Positions 1 through 6,735 of a stretch of 7,994 bases of DNA are shown here, in pieces (position 1 is the first letter of the stretch; each line of letters starts with the position of its first letter). Origin of the DNA: an uncultured Ruminococcus sp. (GTDB taxonomy: Bacteria; Bacillota; Clostridia; Oscillospirales; Ruminococcaceae); NCBI GenBank assembly GCA_946612185.1, contig CAMOEP010000090.1, positions 1 to 7,994 of the forward strand, given 5' to 3'. The notes under the pieces were generated by a model. That model saw only the letters and a list, made by a program, of their open reading frames with translations, had not been told where the DNA came from and searched no databases. The translations under genes were made by a program, and so were the position numbers.

Positions 1-199
1 GGGGAAACCTTTCTGAAGAAAGGTTCTCCCCCCAGACCCCCTTTCCAAAGACTTTAAGATTAAAATTTTCCCTGACAGGGCATTCAAGTAAGTCGCAGCG
101 ACCTACTTTTCCAGATGCCCTGTCAGGGAAAATTTTTAAGCTGGAAGTTTTAGGAAGGGAGTTTGAGGGAAAGCCCTTTTTCAAAAGGGTTTCCCTCAA
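1..199. repeat. Nested palindromic repeat element downstream of the polyamine operon
   Basis: Three palindromes lie inside one larger imperfect inverted repeat. The core is a perfect 22-bp inverted repeat (62-83 with 115-136). Its spacer holds a near-palindrome, AAGTAaGTCGC-a-GCGACcTACTT (about 86-108). Each flank carries its own hairpin: 1-31 (GGGGA AACCTTTCT, loop GA, AGAAAGGTT with a bulged C, TCCCC) and 163-199 (TTGAGGGAAA, bulged G, CCCTTTT, loop TC, AAAAGGG TTTCCCTCAA). The reverse complement of the right flank has the same order of blocks as the left flank, so the whole element has about 83-nt arms. The left end may run past the window. It has no ORF and resembles dispersed REP- or MITE-like repeats. 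That genome-wide repetition is inferred, not seen. Confidence 0.75.
163..199 (-). terminator. Candidate operon-end hairpin
   Basis: This is the right-hand palindrome of the repeat element. It starts 22 nt after the stop codon of the last operon gene. The stem has 17 pairs with one bulged G and a 2-nt loop, so it would fold very stably in RNA from either strand. It has no clear U tract on the minus strand (the RNA continues ACUCCC), so it is not a textbook intrinsic terminator. It could still stop transcription, protect the 3' end of the mRNA, or serve as the 3' boundary together with the 62-136 hairpin. A short UUUUCUU run lies just before it. Confidence 0.4.
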
Positions 200-221
200 G
201 AAAAGGCGTAAGACCTGCCTA

Positions 222-1424
222 TTAGTCCACGAGGGTGGGGTTGAAGTCTTCCTCCCAGGGCAGACCCCACTTGTTGAGGGCTTCCATGAACGGATCGGGG
301 TCGAACTCCTCGATATTGTACACGCCGGGCTTCTTCCATGTGCCGGTCATTATCATCATAGCGCCGATCATTGCAGGAACGCCGGTAGTATAAGATATAG
401 CCTGTGAGCCGACTTCACGGTAGCACTCCTGGTGGTCGCATATATTGTAGAGGTAGTAGTTCTTGTCCTTGCCGTCCTTTTTACCACGGAAGATACAGCC
501 GATATTTGTCTTACCAACGGTTCTCGGACCAAGTGAAGCAGGGTCGGGGAGTACAGCCTTGAGGAACTGGAGGGGAACTATCTCCTTGCCCTCATACATA
601 ATAGGCTCAATAGAAGTCATACCAACGTCCTCCAGGCATTTCAGGTGAGTGAGGTAGCTCTGACCGAATGTCATGAAGAAGCGGATACGCTTGATTCCCT
701 TGATATTCAGTGCCAGGGATTCAAGTTCTTCGTGGTGGAGCAGGTACATATCCTTCTCGCCAACGCCCTTGAAGTTGTAAACACGCTTTATCTCCATAGG
801 CTCAGTTTCTACCCACTTACCGTCCTCAATGTAGCTGCCCTTAGCGGACACCTCACGGATATTGATCTCAGGGTTGAAGTTAGTAGCAAAGGGGTAGCCG
901 TGGTCGCCGCCGTTGCAGTCGAGAATGTCGATGTAGTTTATCTCGTCGAACTGGTGTTTCATAGCGTAAGCGGAGAATACGCCTGTAACGCCGGGGTCGA
1001 AGCCGCTTCCCAGGAGGGCAGTTATACCAGCCTGCTCAAACTTCTCACGGTAAGCCCACTGCCACTTGTACTCAAACTTAGCAGTATCAAGAGGCTCATA
1101 GTTAGCAGTATCAACATAGTGAGTCTTAGTAGCAAGGCAAGCGTCCATGATAGTAAGATCCTGATAAGGCAGAGCCAGGTTGAGAACAACATCAGGCTTA
1201 TAGGACTTGATGAGGGCGATAAGCTCGTCCACATTATCAGCATTCACCTGAGCAGTCTCGATAACTGTTTTTGTAGTAGGCTGGAGTTTCTCTTTGAGAG
1301 CGTCGCACTTTGACTTAGTACGGCTTGCGATCATGATACCCTCAAATACCTCGCTGTTCTGGCAGCACTTGTGGATAGCAACAGAAGCAACGCCTCCGCA
1401 GCCGATTATCATACATTTTCCCAT
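222..1424 (-). CDS. Carboxynorspermidine/carboxyspermidine dehydrogenase-like protein (saccharopine dehydrogenase family)
   Basis: A 400-residue protein. The N-terminus is a Rossmann NAD(P)-binding site (MGKCMIIGCGGVAS, glycines at 8, 10 and 11). Later motifs typical of this branch are GSGFDPGVTGVFSAYA (139-154) and DCNGGDHGYPFATNFNPE (169-186). Family members reductively condense aspartate 4-semialdehyde with a diamine, giving carboxyspermidine from putrescine or carboxynorspermidine from diaminopropane. A decarboxylase (NspC/CASDC) then completes the polyamine. A related enzyme type uses agmatine instead; sequence alone does not tell me which substrate applies. The start at 1424 is chosen because a perfect AGGAGG lies 8 nt upstream; an upstream in-frame ATG at 1508 would overlap the previous gene. 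It follows the stop of the DUF3592 gene by one base (TGATATG), so translation is probably coupled. No decarboxylase follows before the repeats. Lysine-pathway saccharopine dehydrogenase is the main alternative and is less likely in this operon. Confidence 0.85.
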   Translation of the reverse strand: MGKCMIIGCGGVASVAIHKCCQNSEVFEGIMIASRTKSKCDALKEKLQPTTKTVIETAQVNADNVDELIALIKSYKPDVVLNLALPYQDLTIMDACLATKTHYVDTANYEPLDTAKFEYKWQWAYREKFEQAGITALLGSGFDPGVTGVFSAYAMKHQFDEINYIDILDCNGGDHGYPFATNFNPEINIREVSAKGSYIEDGKWVETEPMEIKRVYNFKGVGEKDMYLLHHEELESLALNIKGIKRIRFFMTFGQSYLTHLKCLEDVGMTSIEPIMYEGKEIVPLQFLKAVLPDPASLGPRTVGKTNIGCIFRGKKDGKDKNYYLYNICDHQECYREVGSQAISYTTGVPAMIGAMMIMTGTWKKPGVYNIEEFDPDPFMEALNKWGLPWEEDFNPTLVD

Positions 1425-1425
1425 A

Positions 1426-1899
1426 TCAGTTACCTCCTGATTCATTTTTCCTGTAGCGTACCACCGCAATGACGGATACAACAACAGCCGCCAGAGCGAT
1501 AACGCCACGGATAGTTAAGTTTATGATTAGTTCTTTATGCCGGATATTGTAAAGGTCAAAATCCGGATCATAGACATGGTAAGGGTTCGCCGGTTCGATG
1601 AATATCTGTTTTGAAGTACCGACGGAGAATTTCGGAGCAGTATCAATAGTTGCTCCCGGAGCAGAATAAATAATATTATTGTAAGTGAAGCTGTATACCG
1701 GAGTATAAGCCTCATCATCGCTGACATTTATTGATTCTACTATAGCATCAACAGTCTGATCGCATAACGTTTTTGAGTCCGACGCAGTTGGAAAGGTGAT
1801 GCAGAATGTGGCTATTGGCGGTATTGCCGATAATATCATCATAAGGAATATAGTTACCGACGAAGCCAGGGTAAGCATCATATTAACTTTCTGGTTCAT
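1426..1899 (-). CDS. DUF3592-like membrane-anchored protein (third of three)
   Basis: A 157-residue protein of unknown function. A hydrophobic segment at about 10-35 is followed by a soluble domain of about 90 residues and a second membrane helix at about 126-148 ending in RYRK. The middle resembles DUF3592: YTPVYSFTYNNIIYSA (65-80), then APKFSVG (88-94), then IEPANPYHVYDPD (101-113). The same PKFSVG and DP-NP signature occurs in the protein at 2450-2911. The start at 1899 is chosen because AAGGGG lies 6 nt upstream; an in-frame ATG at 1983 would overlap the previous gene by 83 nt. It begins one base after that gene's stop, and the dehydrogenase begins one base after its own stop. With both ends in the membrane, the middle domain is probably extracytoplasmic. 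A direct role in polyamine metabolism is not shown. Confidence 0.75.
   Translation of the reverse strand: MNQKVNMMLTLASSVTIFLMMILSAIPPIATFCITFPTASDSKTLCDQTVDAIVESINVSDDEAYTPVYSFTYNNIIYSAPGATIDTAPKFSVGTSKQIFIEPANPYHVYDPDFDLYNIRHKELIINLTIRGVIALAAVVVSVIAVVRYRKNESGGN
1433..1438 (-). promoter_or_regulatory. Ribosome binding site that fixes the dehydrogenase start
   Basis: AGGAGG sits 8 nt before the ATG at 1424, inside the last codons of the upstream gene. It is the strongest Shine-Dalgarno match in the window and decides the start against the longer reading from 1508. Confidence 0.85.
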
Positions 1900-1900
1900 A

Positions 1901-2440
1901 TCAAGCCCCTTTATTCTTTTTGCAGCAGATAGCTGCGTAACCGACAGCCGATACAAACAGCAGTACAGAAACTGCTGCGGCAATGCCTGAGACAGTGTGG
2001 TTATTAATGACCTCAGTACGAGGTATACAGAGGTAAATTCCCTCAGTGCGGTGAACGCCCCTTATAGCTTCATCATACCTTGTGTCGAAGTCAGCGTCAT
2101 AAGCGACCTGTATCCTGTCGCCCTTTTTATCTGAGGACTTGGCAGCAGCCCGGTAAGTTTCGGTCTTACCGCCGGCATAAGTCACCTCAAAGACTGCGCA
2201 CTTGAAGAAGTCGGTATATGTTAGCGCAGGATCGTTAGAGCCGCTGTACCAGATGATATCGTCGATAGTCACTTCCTGAACGGAGTAGCTGTCCGGGGAC
2301 TTCATATAGTTCTTGTATTCCAGGTTATACCAGTCATTTTCAAAGGAATATGCGCAGCACCGGTAGATAAAAGTGAGTATCGCAAGTACTGCAAGAACGA
2401 TAATGATCCGTAGCTGAGATTTAGCGAATAATTTTGACAT
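1901..2440 (-). CDS. Two-helix membrane protein, possibly a divergent DUF3592 relative (second of three)
   Basis: A 179-residue protein that I do not recognise with confidence. It has an N-terminal helix (about 11-26) after a basic start (MSKLFAKSQLR), a soluble domain of about 120 residues, and a C-terminal helix (about 151-172) followed by CCKKNKGA. This is the same architecture as its two neighbours. The stretch FEVTYAGGKTETYRAAAK (84-101) and later RIQVAYDADFDTRYD (109-123) are loosely like the DUF3592 pattern of 'Y-x-G-K-x-Y' followed by 'V-x-YDP', but the DP-NP signature is missing. Several aromatic and acidic residues sit at 33-46. It starts 9 nt after the preceding gene with AGAGGTGA just upstream. 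Possible origins are an old duplication within the operon or an unrelated anchored protein. Confidence 0.7.
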   Translation of the reverse strand: MSKLFAKSQLRIIIVLAVLAILTFIYRCCAYSFENDWYNLEYKNYMKSPDSYSVQEVTIDDIIWYSGSNDPALTYTDFFKCAVFEVTYAGGKTETYRAAAKSSDKKGDRIQVAYDADFDTRYDEAIRGVHRTEGIYLCIPRTEVINNHTVSGIAAAVSVLLFVSAVGYAAICCKKNKGA

Positions 2441-2449
2441 ATTTCACCT

Positions 2450-2911
2450 CTATCTGAAATACTTTGTCAGCATCATTATTCCCACGCCGATGCTGATAAC
2501 TATAAGTATTGCACCAATGACACTGAAAACCGTACCAAGTATACGGGGTACAGGGTCGCTGACTGCAATGAACGATGTGGGGTTGTCAGGGTCGATGCGC
2601 AGGGTAGTATGCTGACCGACAGAAAACTTAGGCGGATTTGAAGCATAGTGGCTTTCTGCCGTGTACTCAGTACCGCCGTAGGAGTAGCGGAAAACCGGAT
2701 AAAGCATAGGTGACAGGTCGGTTCTGCTTTTCACGCTTGCGACTCTTGAATCACGGCGCATATCTTCCACCACTGCATCAACTTCAATGGTACAGCGGCG
2801 GACGAGTTTTTCGGTATGTTTTACGATAGCCATTCCCACTATAAGGAACACGATACTCACAAAAAGGAATACCGCCGGGACTATCAGAAGAAAAAGGTCG
2901 TTGCTTTCCAT
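2450..2911 (-). CDS. DUF3592-like membrane-anchored protein (first of three)
   Basis: A 153-residue protein with membrane helices at about 6-30 and 122-147 and a soluble domain between them. The domain carries the usual DUF3592 elements: MLYPVFRYSYGGTEYTAES (69-87), NPPKFSVGQ (92-100), and LRIDPDNPTSF (104-114). DUF3592 has no established biochemical function. The gene starts with GGAGGT just upstream of the ATG and lies 53 nt after speB, with no terminator in the gap. It is therefore probably in the same transcript. It opens a block of three tightly spaced genes with the same two-helix architecture. Base composition and codon use look like those of its neighbours by eye, so I see no sign of recent transfer. 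Confidence 0.78.
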   Translation of the reverse strand: MESNDLFLLIVPAVFLFVSIVFLIVGMAIVKHTEKLVRRCTIEVDAVVEDMRRDSRVASVKSRTDLSPMLYPVFRYSYGGTEYTAESHYASNPPKFSVGQHTTLRIDPDNPTSFIAVSDPVPRILGTVFSVIGAILIVISIGVGIMMLTKYFR

Positions 2912-2964
2912 AGCACCTCCGTATTAAAAACTTGTTGGAAAATAAAAATACAGTACTTTCTTCA

Positions 2965-3816
2965 TCACGAAAGTGCCAGCAGCATTTCACGGATTATCTT
3001 GCAGGCAACTGCTGTTGATACACCACTCTGGTCGTAAACAGGGCTGAGTTCGTTCACGTCGCAGCCTACGATGTTAAGCTTGCTGCAAACCATAGTAACA
3101 GCTTTTCTCAGGTCGTCGAAGGATACTCCGCCGGCTTCCGGAGTGCCTGTACCGGGGAATATGGAAGGGTCAAGCACGTCAAGGTCAAGTGTGAAGTAAA
3201 CGGGCTTGTCTTTAAGCAGTTCAAGAGTTTCCTCCAGACCCTCGAAGTCAAACTTGTGCATATGTGTATGATCCTTGGCAAAGAGGAACTCGTCCCTGTC
3301 GCCGCTTCTGATACCGAACTGGTAGATGTGGTCATCGCCTACAAGTTCGTGGCATCTTCTGAGTACGCAGGCGTGGGAAAGCTTCTGACCCAGGTAGTCG
3401 TCACGCAGGTCAGCATGGGCATCGAAGTGAACGATATGCAGGTCGTGGAAGCGGTCGTTAACAGCCATAACTGAACCCAGTGTAACAAGATGCTCTCCGC
3501 CGATCATGAAAGGCATTTTTCCGTCGGTGAGTATGGTATCAGTTCTGGAAGCGATATCCGCAAGGGTACGGCTTACGCTGCCGAAGGGAAGCTCCAGGTC
3601 GCCGCTGTCGAAGAAGGAGTAGTCGAGCATATCCTTGTCCTGATAGGGGCTGTAAGTTTCGATACCGAAGCTTTCATTGCGGATAGCAGCAGGTGCGAAA
3701 CGTGTACCGGGGCGGAAACTTGTAGTGCCGTCGAAGCCAGCGCCGAAGATGACTATCTTGGAATCCTGGTATTCGCTGTCGCAGGCGATAAAGGTCTGTA
3801 TATTCTTATTCAACAT
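2965..3816 (-). CDS. speB: Agmatinase / ureohydrolase
   Basis: A 283-residue enzyme of the arginase/agmatinase family. Expected reaction: agmatine to putrescine and urea, in the cytoplasm, using two Mn(II) ions. The metal-binding motifs are complete: GGEH (106-109, H109), DAHAD (132-136, with D132, H134 and D136) and DLDVLD (211-216, with D211 and D213), followed by PGTGTPEAGG (221-230). Length is normal for the family. The first 11 bases overlap the end of speE, which suggests translational coupling; GAGGAG lies about 10 nt before the ATG. With speA in the same operon, agmatine is the natural substrate. An alternative is N1-aminopropylagmatine or carboxyaminopropylagmatine, which some ureohydrolases of this branch cleave in other bacteria. 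The sequence does not separate these options. Confidence 0.9.
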   Translation of the reverse strand: MLNKNIQTFIACDSEYQDSKIVIFGAGFDGTTSFRPGTRFAPAAIRNESFGIETYSPYQDKDMLDYSFFDSGDLELPFGSVSRTLADIASRTDTILTDGKMPFMIGGEHLVTLGSVMAVNDRFHDLHIVHFDAHADLRDDYLGQKLSHACVLRRCHELVGDDHIYQFGIRSGDRDEFLFAKDHTHMHKFDFEGLEETLELLKDKPVYFTLDLDVLDPSIFPGTGTPEAGGVSFDDLRKAVTMVCSKLNIVGCDVNELSPVYDQSGVSTAVACKIIREMLLALS

Positions 3817-4657
3817 CTCTCAGAAGCTCCTCTACATAATTTGGAAGTGCGAAAGCACCGGCATGGAGTTTGGTATTATAGTAACGGGTTTTAAGACCGA
3901 GCAGATTCCATTTGGTGCTGTTTAAGTCTCTTACTGGGTGGTACTTTTTGGAAGCAAAGCCGAAAAGCCAGTGACCGGAGGGATATGTGGGGATATGTGC
4001 CTGGTAGACCCGGCTTATGGGGAAACTCTCCACGATGCGCTTATGTGAGCGCTGCATAGCGGCAGCGTCCTCGTCGTAGAAAGGGCTTTCGTGCTGGTTG
4101 ACCATGATACCGTCCTCACGCAGCGCCTTGAAGCAGCTTCCGTAGAATTCCTTGGTGAAAAGTCCCTCGCCAGGGCCGAAAGGGTCGGTTGAGTCAACGA
4201 TGATAACATCGTACTTATTCTCACAACTGCGAATGAACTTAACGCCGTCCTCGTAGAATATGTGTACACGCTCGTCGTCCAGGCGGCAAGCAGTTGTGGG
4301 CAGGTATTTCTTGCACACTTCGATTACCAGTTCGTCTATCTCCACAAGGTCAATACTCTTTACGGTGGGGTATCTGGTAAGTTCCCTGACAACGCCGCCG
4401 TCGCCAGCGCCGATAACGAGTATATTCTCCGGCGCAGGGTGTACTGCCATAGGCACATGGGTTATCATTTCGTGGTAGATGAATTCGTCCTTTTCGGTGA
4501 GCATCATATACCCGTCAAGGGTAAGGAATCTGCCGAACTCTTTGGAGTCGAAAACGTCGATGCGCTGGAATTCGCTGACAGCGCTGTAAAGCTGGCGGTC
4601 AACCTTGATAGAAAAATTGACATTTGGCGTATGTCGTTCAGTGAACCAAAGTTCCAT
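3806..4657 (-). CDS. speE: Spermidine synthase (polyamine aminopropyltransferase)
   Basis: A 283-residue aminopropyltransferase with the usual N-terminal beta domain and a Rossmann methyltransferase-like fold. It transfers the aminopropyl group of decarboxylated S-adenosylmethionine to putrescine. Visible motifs: YHEMITHVPM (61-70), the nucleotide loop VIGAGDGGVVREL (81-93), the acidic strand end DLVEID (103-108), and the catalytic DSTDPFGPGEGLF (155-167). The C-terminus has the family pattern LKTRYYNTKLHAGAFALPNY. AAGGGGG lies 7 nt before the ATG. It sits 95 nt after the membrane-protein gene, the longest gap inside the operon, and that gap contains a hairpin. Pairing with speD supports the decarboxylated-SAM route. 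Agmatine as acceptor, as in thermophile enzymes, cannot be excluded from sequence. Confidence 0.93.
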   Translation of the reverse strand: MELWFTERHTPNVNFSIKVDRQLYSAVSEFQRIDVFDSKEFGRFLTLDGYMMLTEKDEFIYHEMITHVPMAVHPAPENILVIGAGDGGVVRELTRYPTVKSIDLVEIDELVIEVCKKYLPTTACRLDDERVHIFYEDGVKFIRSCENKYDVIIVDSTDPFGPGEGLFTKEFYGSCFKALREDGIMVNQHESPFYDEDAAAMQRSHKRIVESFPISRVYQAHIPTYPSGHWLFGFASKKYHPVRDLNSTKWNLLGLKTRYYNTKLHAGAFALPNYVEELLRDVE

Positions 4658-4664
4658 AAAAAAA

Positions 4665-4671
4665 CCCCCTT
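4665..4671 (-). promoter_or_regulatory. Ribosome binding site of speE
   Basis: AAGGGGG is followed by seven T residues and then the ATG at 4657. The spacing is good and no other in-frame start competes. The site lies 15 nt downstream of the 4687-4729 hairpin, so folding there would not directly mask it. Confidence 0.7.
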
Positions 4672-4686
4672 ATAATTTATAATGCA

Positions 4687-4729
4687 TATGCCCCCGACAG
4701 TAATTTAAAAAATCAGTACCGGAGGCATA
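4687..4729 (-). other. Intergenic hairpin between the membrane-protein gene and speE
   Basis: In the mRNA, UAUGCCUCCGGUA (4729-4717) pairs with UGUCGGGGGCAUA (4699-4687) over 13 pairs, including G-U pairs, around a 17-nt AU-rich loop. No U tract follows directly, so it is not a standard terminator. It may be an mRNA processing or stabilising element that separates levels of the upstream speD-speA part from the downstream speE-speB part. The AT-rich stretch after it (ATTATAAATTATAAGG) could hold a weak -10 element, but I see no matching -35. Confidence 0.45.
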
Positions 4730-4752
4730 GTGCCTTTATTCAATATTTTACT

Positions 4753-5250
4753 TTACTGTTCCGGCTTTTCACCCATAGGTGCGCCGCCGGGTACTCCGAA
4801 CTTCTTCATAAGTGCCTTTACGAATATGGGCTGTACGATGAATACAATGATGTAGCATACCACAAGGCTGAGTATCAGTGACTTCAGGTACATAGGTACA
4901 AGAGGAGGGATAGCTGCTGCGGGAGCGCCTGATCTTACTATTGAGTTTCTTGCAAAGAGTACCATTACAAGGCTCATAATGGGAGTATAGATGAAGTCAG
5001 ACAGGCACGAGCCGGTGAGTCTTGCCTTGAGGGAGTGAGGCTCGATGCCGTGCTTTGCGAAGAACTTGCTCTCAACCTTTGGGATAGGTACGATGAATCC
5101 GATGATGATGCTGATGATAGTACTGATGATGAAGCTGATAATGAAACCGGGTACTGCAAAGTGACCTGATGCAAGCATATTCACCAGCGACAGGAAGAAG
5201 CTGATAGTAGCACCCATGCAAATGTTCATCATAATACCGAATTTTTTCAT
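4753..5250 (-). CDS. Four-helix membrane protein of unknown function
   Basis: A 165-residue integral membrane protein. Hydrophobic segments lie at about 7-27, 32-56, 83-103 and 121-147. The C-terminus is short, soluble and proline/glycine-rich (FGVPGGAPMGEKPEQ). The first half (NICMGATISFFLSLVNML, then a Ser/Ile-rich helix ending GFIVPIPKVE) and the second half (DFIYTPIMSLVMVLF, then LILSLVVCYIIVFIVQPI) look like two related two-helix units, as in DUF2798-type small membrane proteins. That assignment is tentative. The gene starts 24 nt after speA with AAGGTGG 10 nt upstream of the ATG. Its place between speA and speE suggests a function linked to polyamines, such as transport or sensing. This is inferred from position only, and I see no known transporter motif. 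Confidence 0.75.
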   Translation of the reverse strand: MKKFGIMMNICMGATISFFLSLVNMLASGHFAVPGFIISFIISTIISIIIGFIVPIPKVESKFFAKHGIEPHSLKARLTGSCLSDFIYTPIMSLVMVLFARNSIVRSGAPAAAIPPLVPMYLKSLILSLVVCYIIVFIVQPIFVKALMKKFGVPGGAPMGEKPEQ

Positions 5251-5274
5251 AAAAGTAAAACCACCTTAAAATAA

Positions 5275-6735
5275 TTATTTTAGTACATTAAGTCTTTCGA
5301 TGTTTATATCCTCAGTTCCGGTCATCTGGCAGCCTTTTTCCTTAGCGTACCTGATGTACTGGATTATTTCGTCCGTTATAAGTTCGCCGGGGGCGAGGAT
5401 AGGTATTCCCGGAGGATAGCACATAACGAACTCTGTGCAGACCTTTCCTGCACTCTCCTCAAGGGGGAGCGATACCTTGTCCGCATAGAAAGCCTTGCGT
5501 GGCGGCAGAGCGACGATAGGGGAGATGTACTCATGACTGAGCATATCAGCACCGTCCCTGGCGAACCTGCGCTTTATCTCAGCCATTGCGCTTATAAGGC
5601 GCTCAATATCACGCTTGCGGTCGCCAACGGAGATATAAGCGAGTATATTTCCGATATCACCGAACTCTATCTGTATGTCGTACTCGTCCCTGAGCAGGTC
5701 GTATACCTCGATACCGGCAAGACCAATGGGCAGGGTGAACACGCTCAGCTTAGACCTGTCGAAGTCGAAGATACTTCCGCCGTTGATAAGTTCGCTGGAG
5801 TAGGCGTAGTAGCCGCCGATGCTGTTTATCTCGGCTCTGGCGTACTCAGCCATTTCCACGGTCTTTGCGAATATCTCCTTACCGCTGAGGGCGAGGCGCT
5901 TGCGGGAGATATCAAGGCTTGACAGTAGCAAATAGGAAGCACTGGTAGTCTGAGTAAGATTTATGACCTGGCGCATATAGTCAGCGTTAACGTTTTTGCC
6001 CATGAGCAGGAAAGAACTCTGGGTCAGGCTTCCGCCGGACTTATGCATACTTACGGAGGCGCAGTCAGCACCGGCAGCCATAGCAGTTACCGGGAAATTA
6101 TCACCGAAGTAGAAGTGCGTACCATGAGCCTCATCAACAAGCACCAGCATACCGTGTTCGTGGGCAAGCTGGGTTATCTTTTTAAGGTCTGAGCAAATTC
6201 CGTAGTAGGTGGGGTTATTGACCATAATGGCTTTGGCATCGGGGTTTTCCCGGATAGCCTGCTCCACCTGTTCAGGGGACATACCCAGAGCGATGCCAAG
6301 CTGCTTGTTAACGTCCGGGTTGACGTAAACTGGCACAGCACCGGTAAGGATAAGGGCGTTGATAGCGCTTCTGTGGACATTACGGGGCATGATTATCTTG
6401 TCGCCGCTTTTGCAGGCGTACATTATCATACTCTGGACTGCCGAGGTAGTACCACCCACCATGAAGAAGGCGTTAGCCGCACCGAAAGCCTCAGCAGCCA
6501 GCATTTCAGCGTCCTTGATGACGGACACCGGATGGCAGAGGTTATCAAGGGGCTTCATGGAGTTAACGTCAACGTTCATGCAGTCCTCACCGAGAAATTC
6601 TGTCAGCTCCATATTGCCACGTCCACGTTTATGACCTGGCACATCGAAGGGGACAACTCTCATACGTCTGAAGCGTCTGAGGGCTTCGTATATGGGTGCA
6701 TTAACCTGAGATAATTGTTCCATTTCCGAACACAT
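5275..6735 (-). CDS. speA: Biosynthetic arginine decarboxylase (PLP-dependent Orn/Lys/Arg decarboxylase family)
   Basis: A 486-residue fold-type I PLP enzyme, close in length and motifs to B. subtilis SpeA. Expected reaction: arginine to agmatine and CO2. Motifs: [13 protein letters not shown] (28-40), GGTTSAVQ (94-101), DEAHGTHF (201-208), and the Schiff-base lysine in [11 protein letters not shown] (K232). The C-terminal decarboxylase domain has the typical [16 protein letters not shown] (436-451). Family members also act on lysine or ornithine; the neighbouring agmatinase makes arginine the best call. The first Met at 6735 overlaps the end of speD by 35 nt. A second Met at 6723 ([15 protein letters not shown]) fits the B. 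subtilis N-terminus better and overlaps by 23 nt. AAGGA lies directly before the first ATG and 12 nt before the second, so the start is uncertain within 12 bases. Overlap with speD implies coupled translation. Confidence 0.92.
   Translation of the reverse strand: MCSEMEQLSQVNAPIYEALRRFRRMRVVPFDVPGHKRGRGNMELTEFLGEDCMNVDVNSMKPLDNLCHPVSVIKDAEMLAAEAFGAANAFFMVGGTTSAVQSMIMYACKSGDKIIMPRNVHRSAINALILTGAVPVYVNPDVNKQLGIALGMSPEQVEQAIRENPDAKAIMVNNPTYYGICSDLKKITQLAHEHGMLVLVDEAHGTHFYFGDNFPVTAMAAGADCASVSMHKSGGSLTQSSFLLMGKNVNADYMRQVINLTQTTSASYLLLSSLDISRKRLALSGKEIFAKTVEMAEYARAEINSIGGYYAYSSELINGGSIFDFDRSKLSVFTLPIGLAGIEVYDLLRDEYDIQIEFGDIGNILAYISVGDRKRDIERLISAMAEIKRRFARDGADMLSHEYISPIVALPPRKAFYADKVSLPLEESAGKVCTEFVMCYPPGIPILAPGELITDEIIQYIRYAKEKGCQMTGTEDINIERLNVLK

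Noticed and set aside
645..1313. A 222-codon open frame on the plus strand inside the dehydrogenase gene
   Set aside because: It is antisense to a well-supported gene with complete family motifs, has no recognisable product, and is typical of mirror frames in this codon usage.
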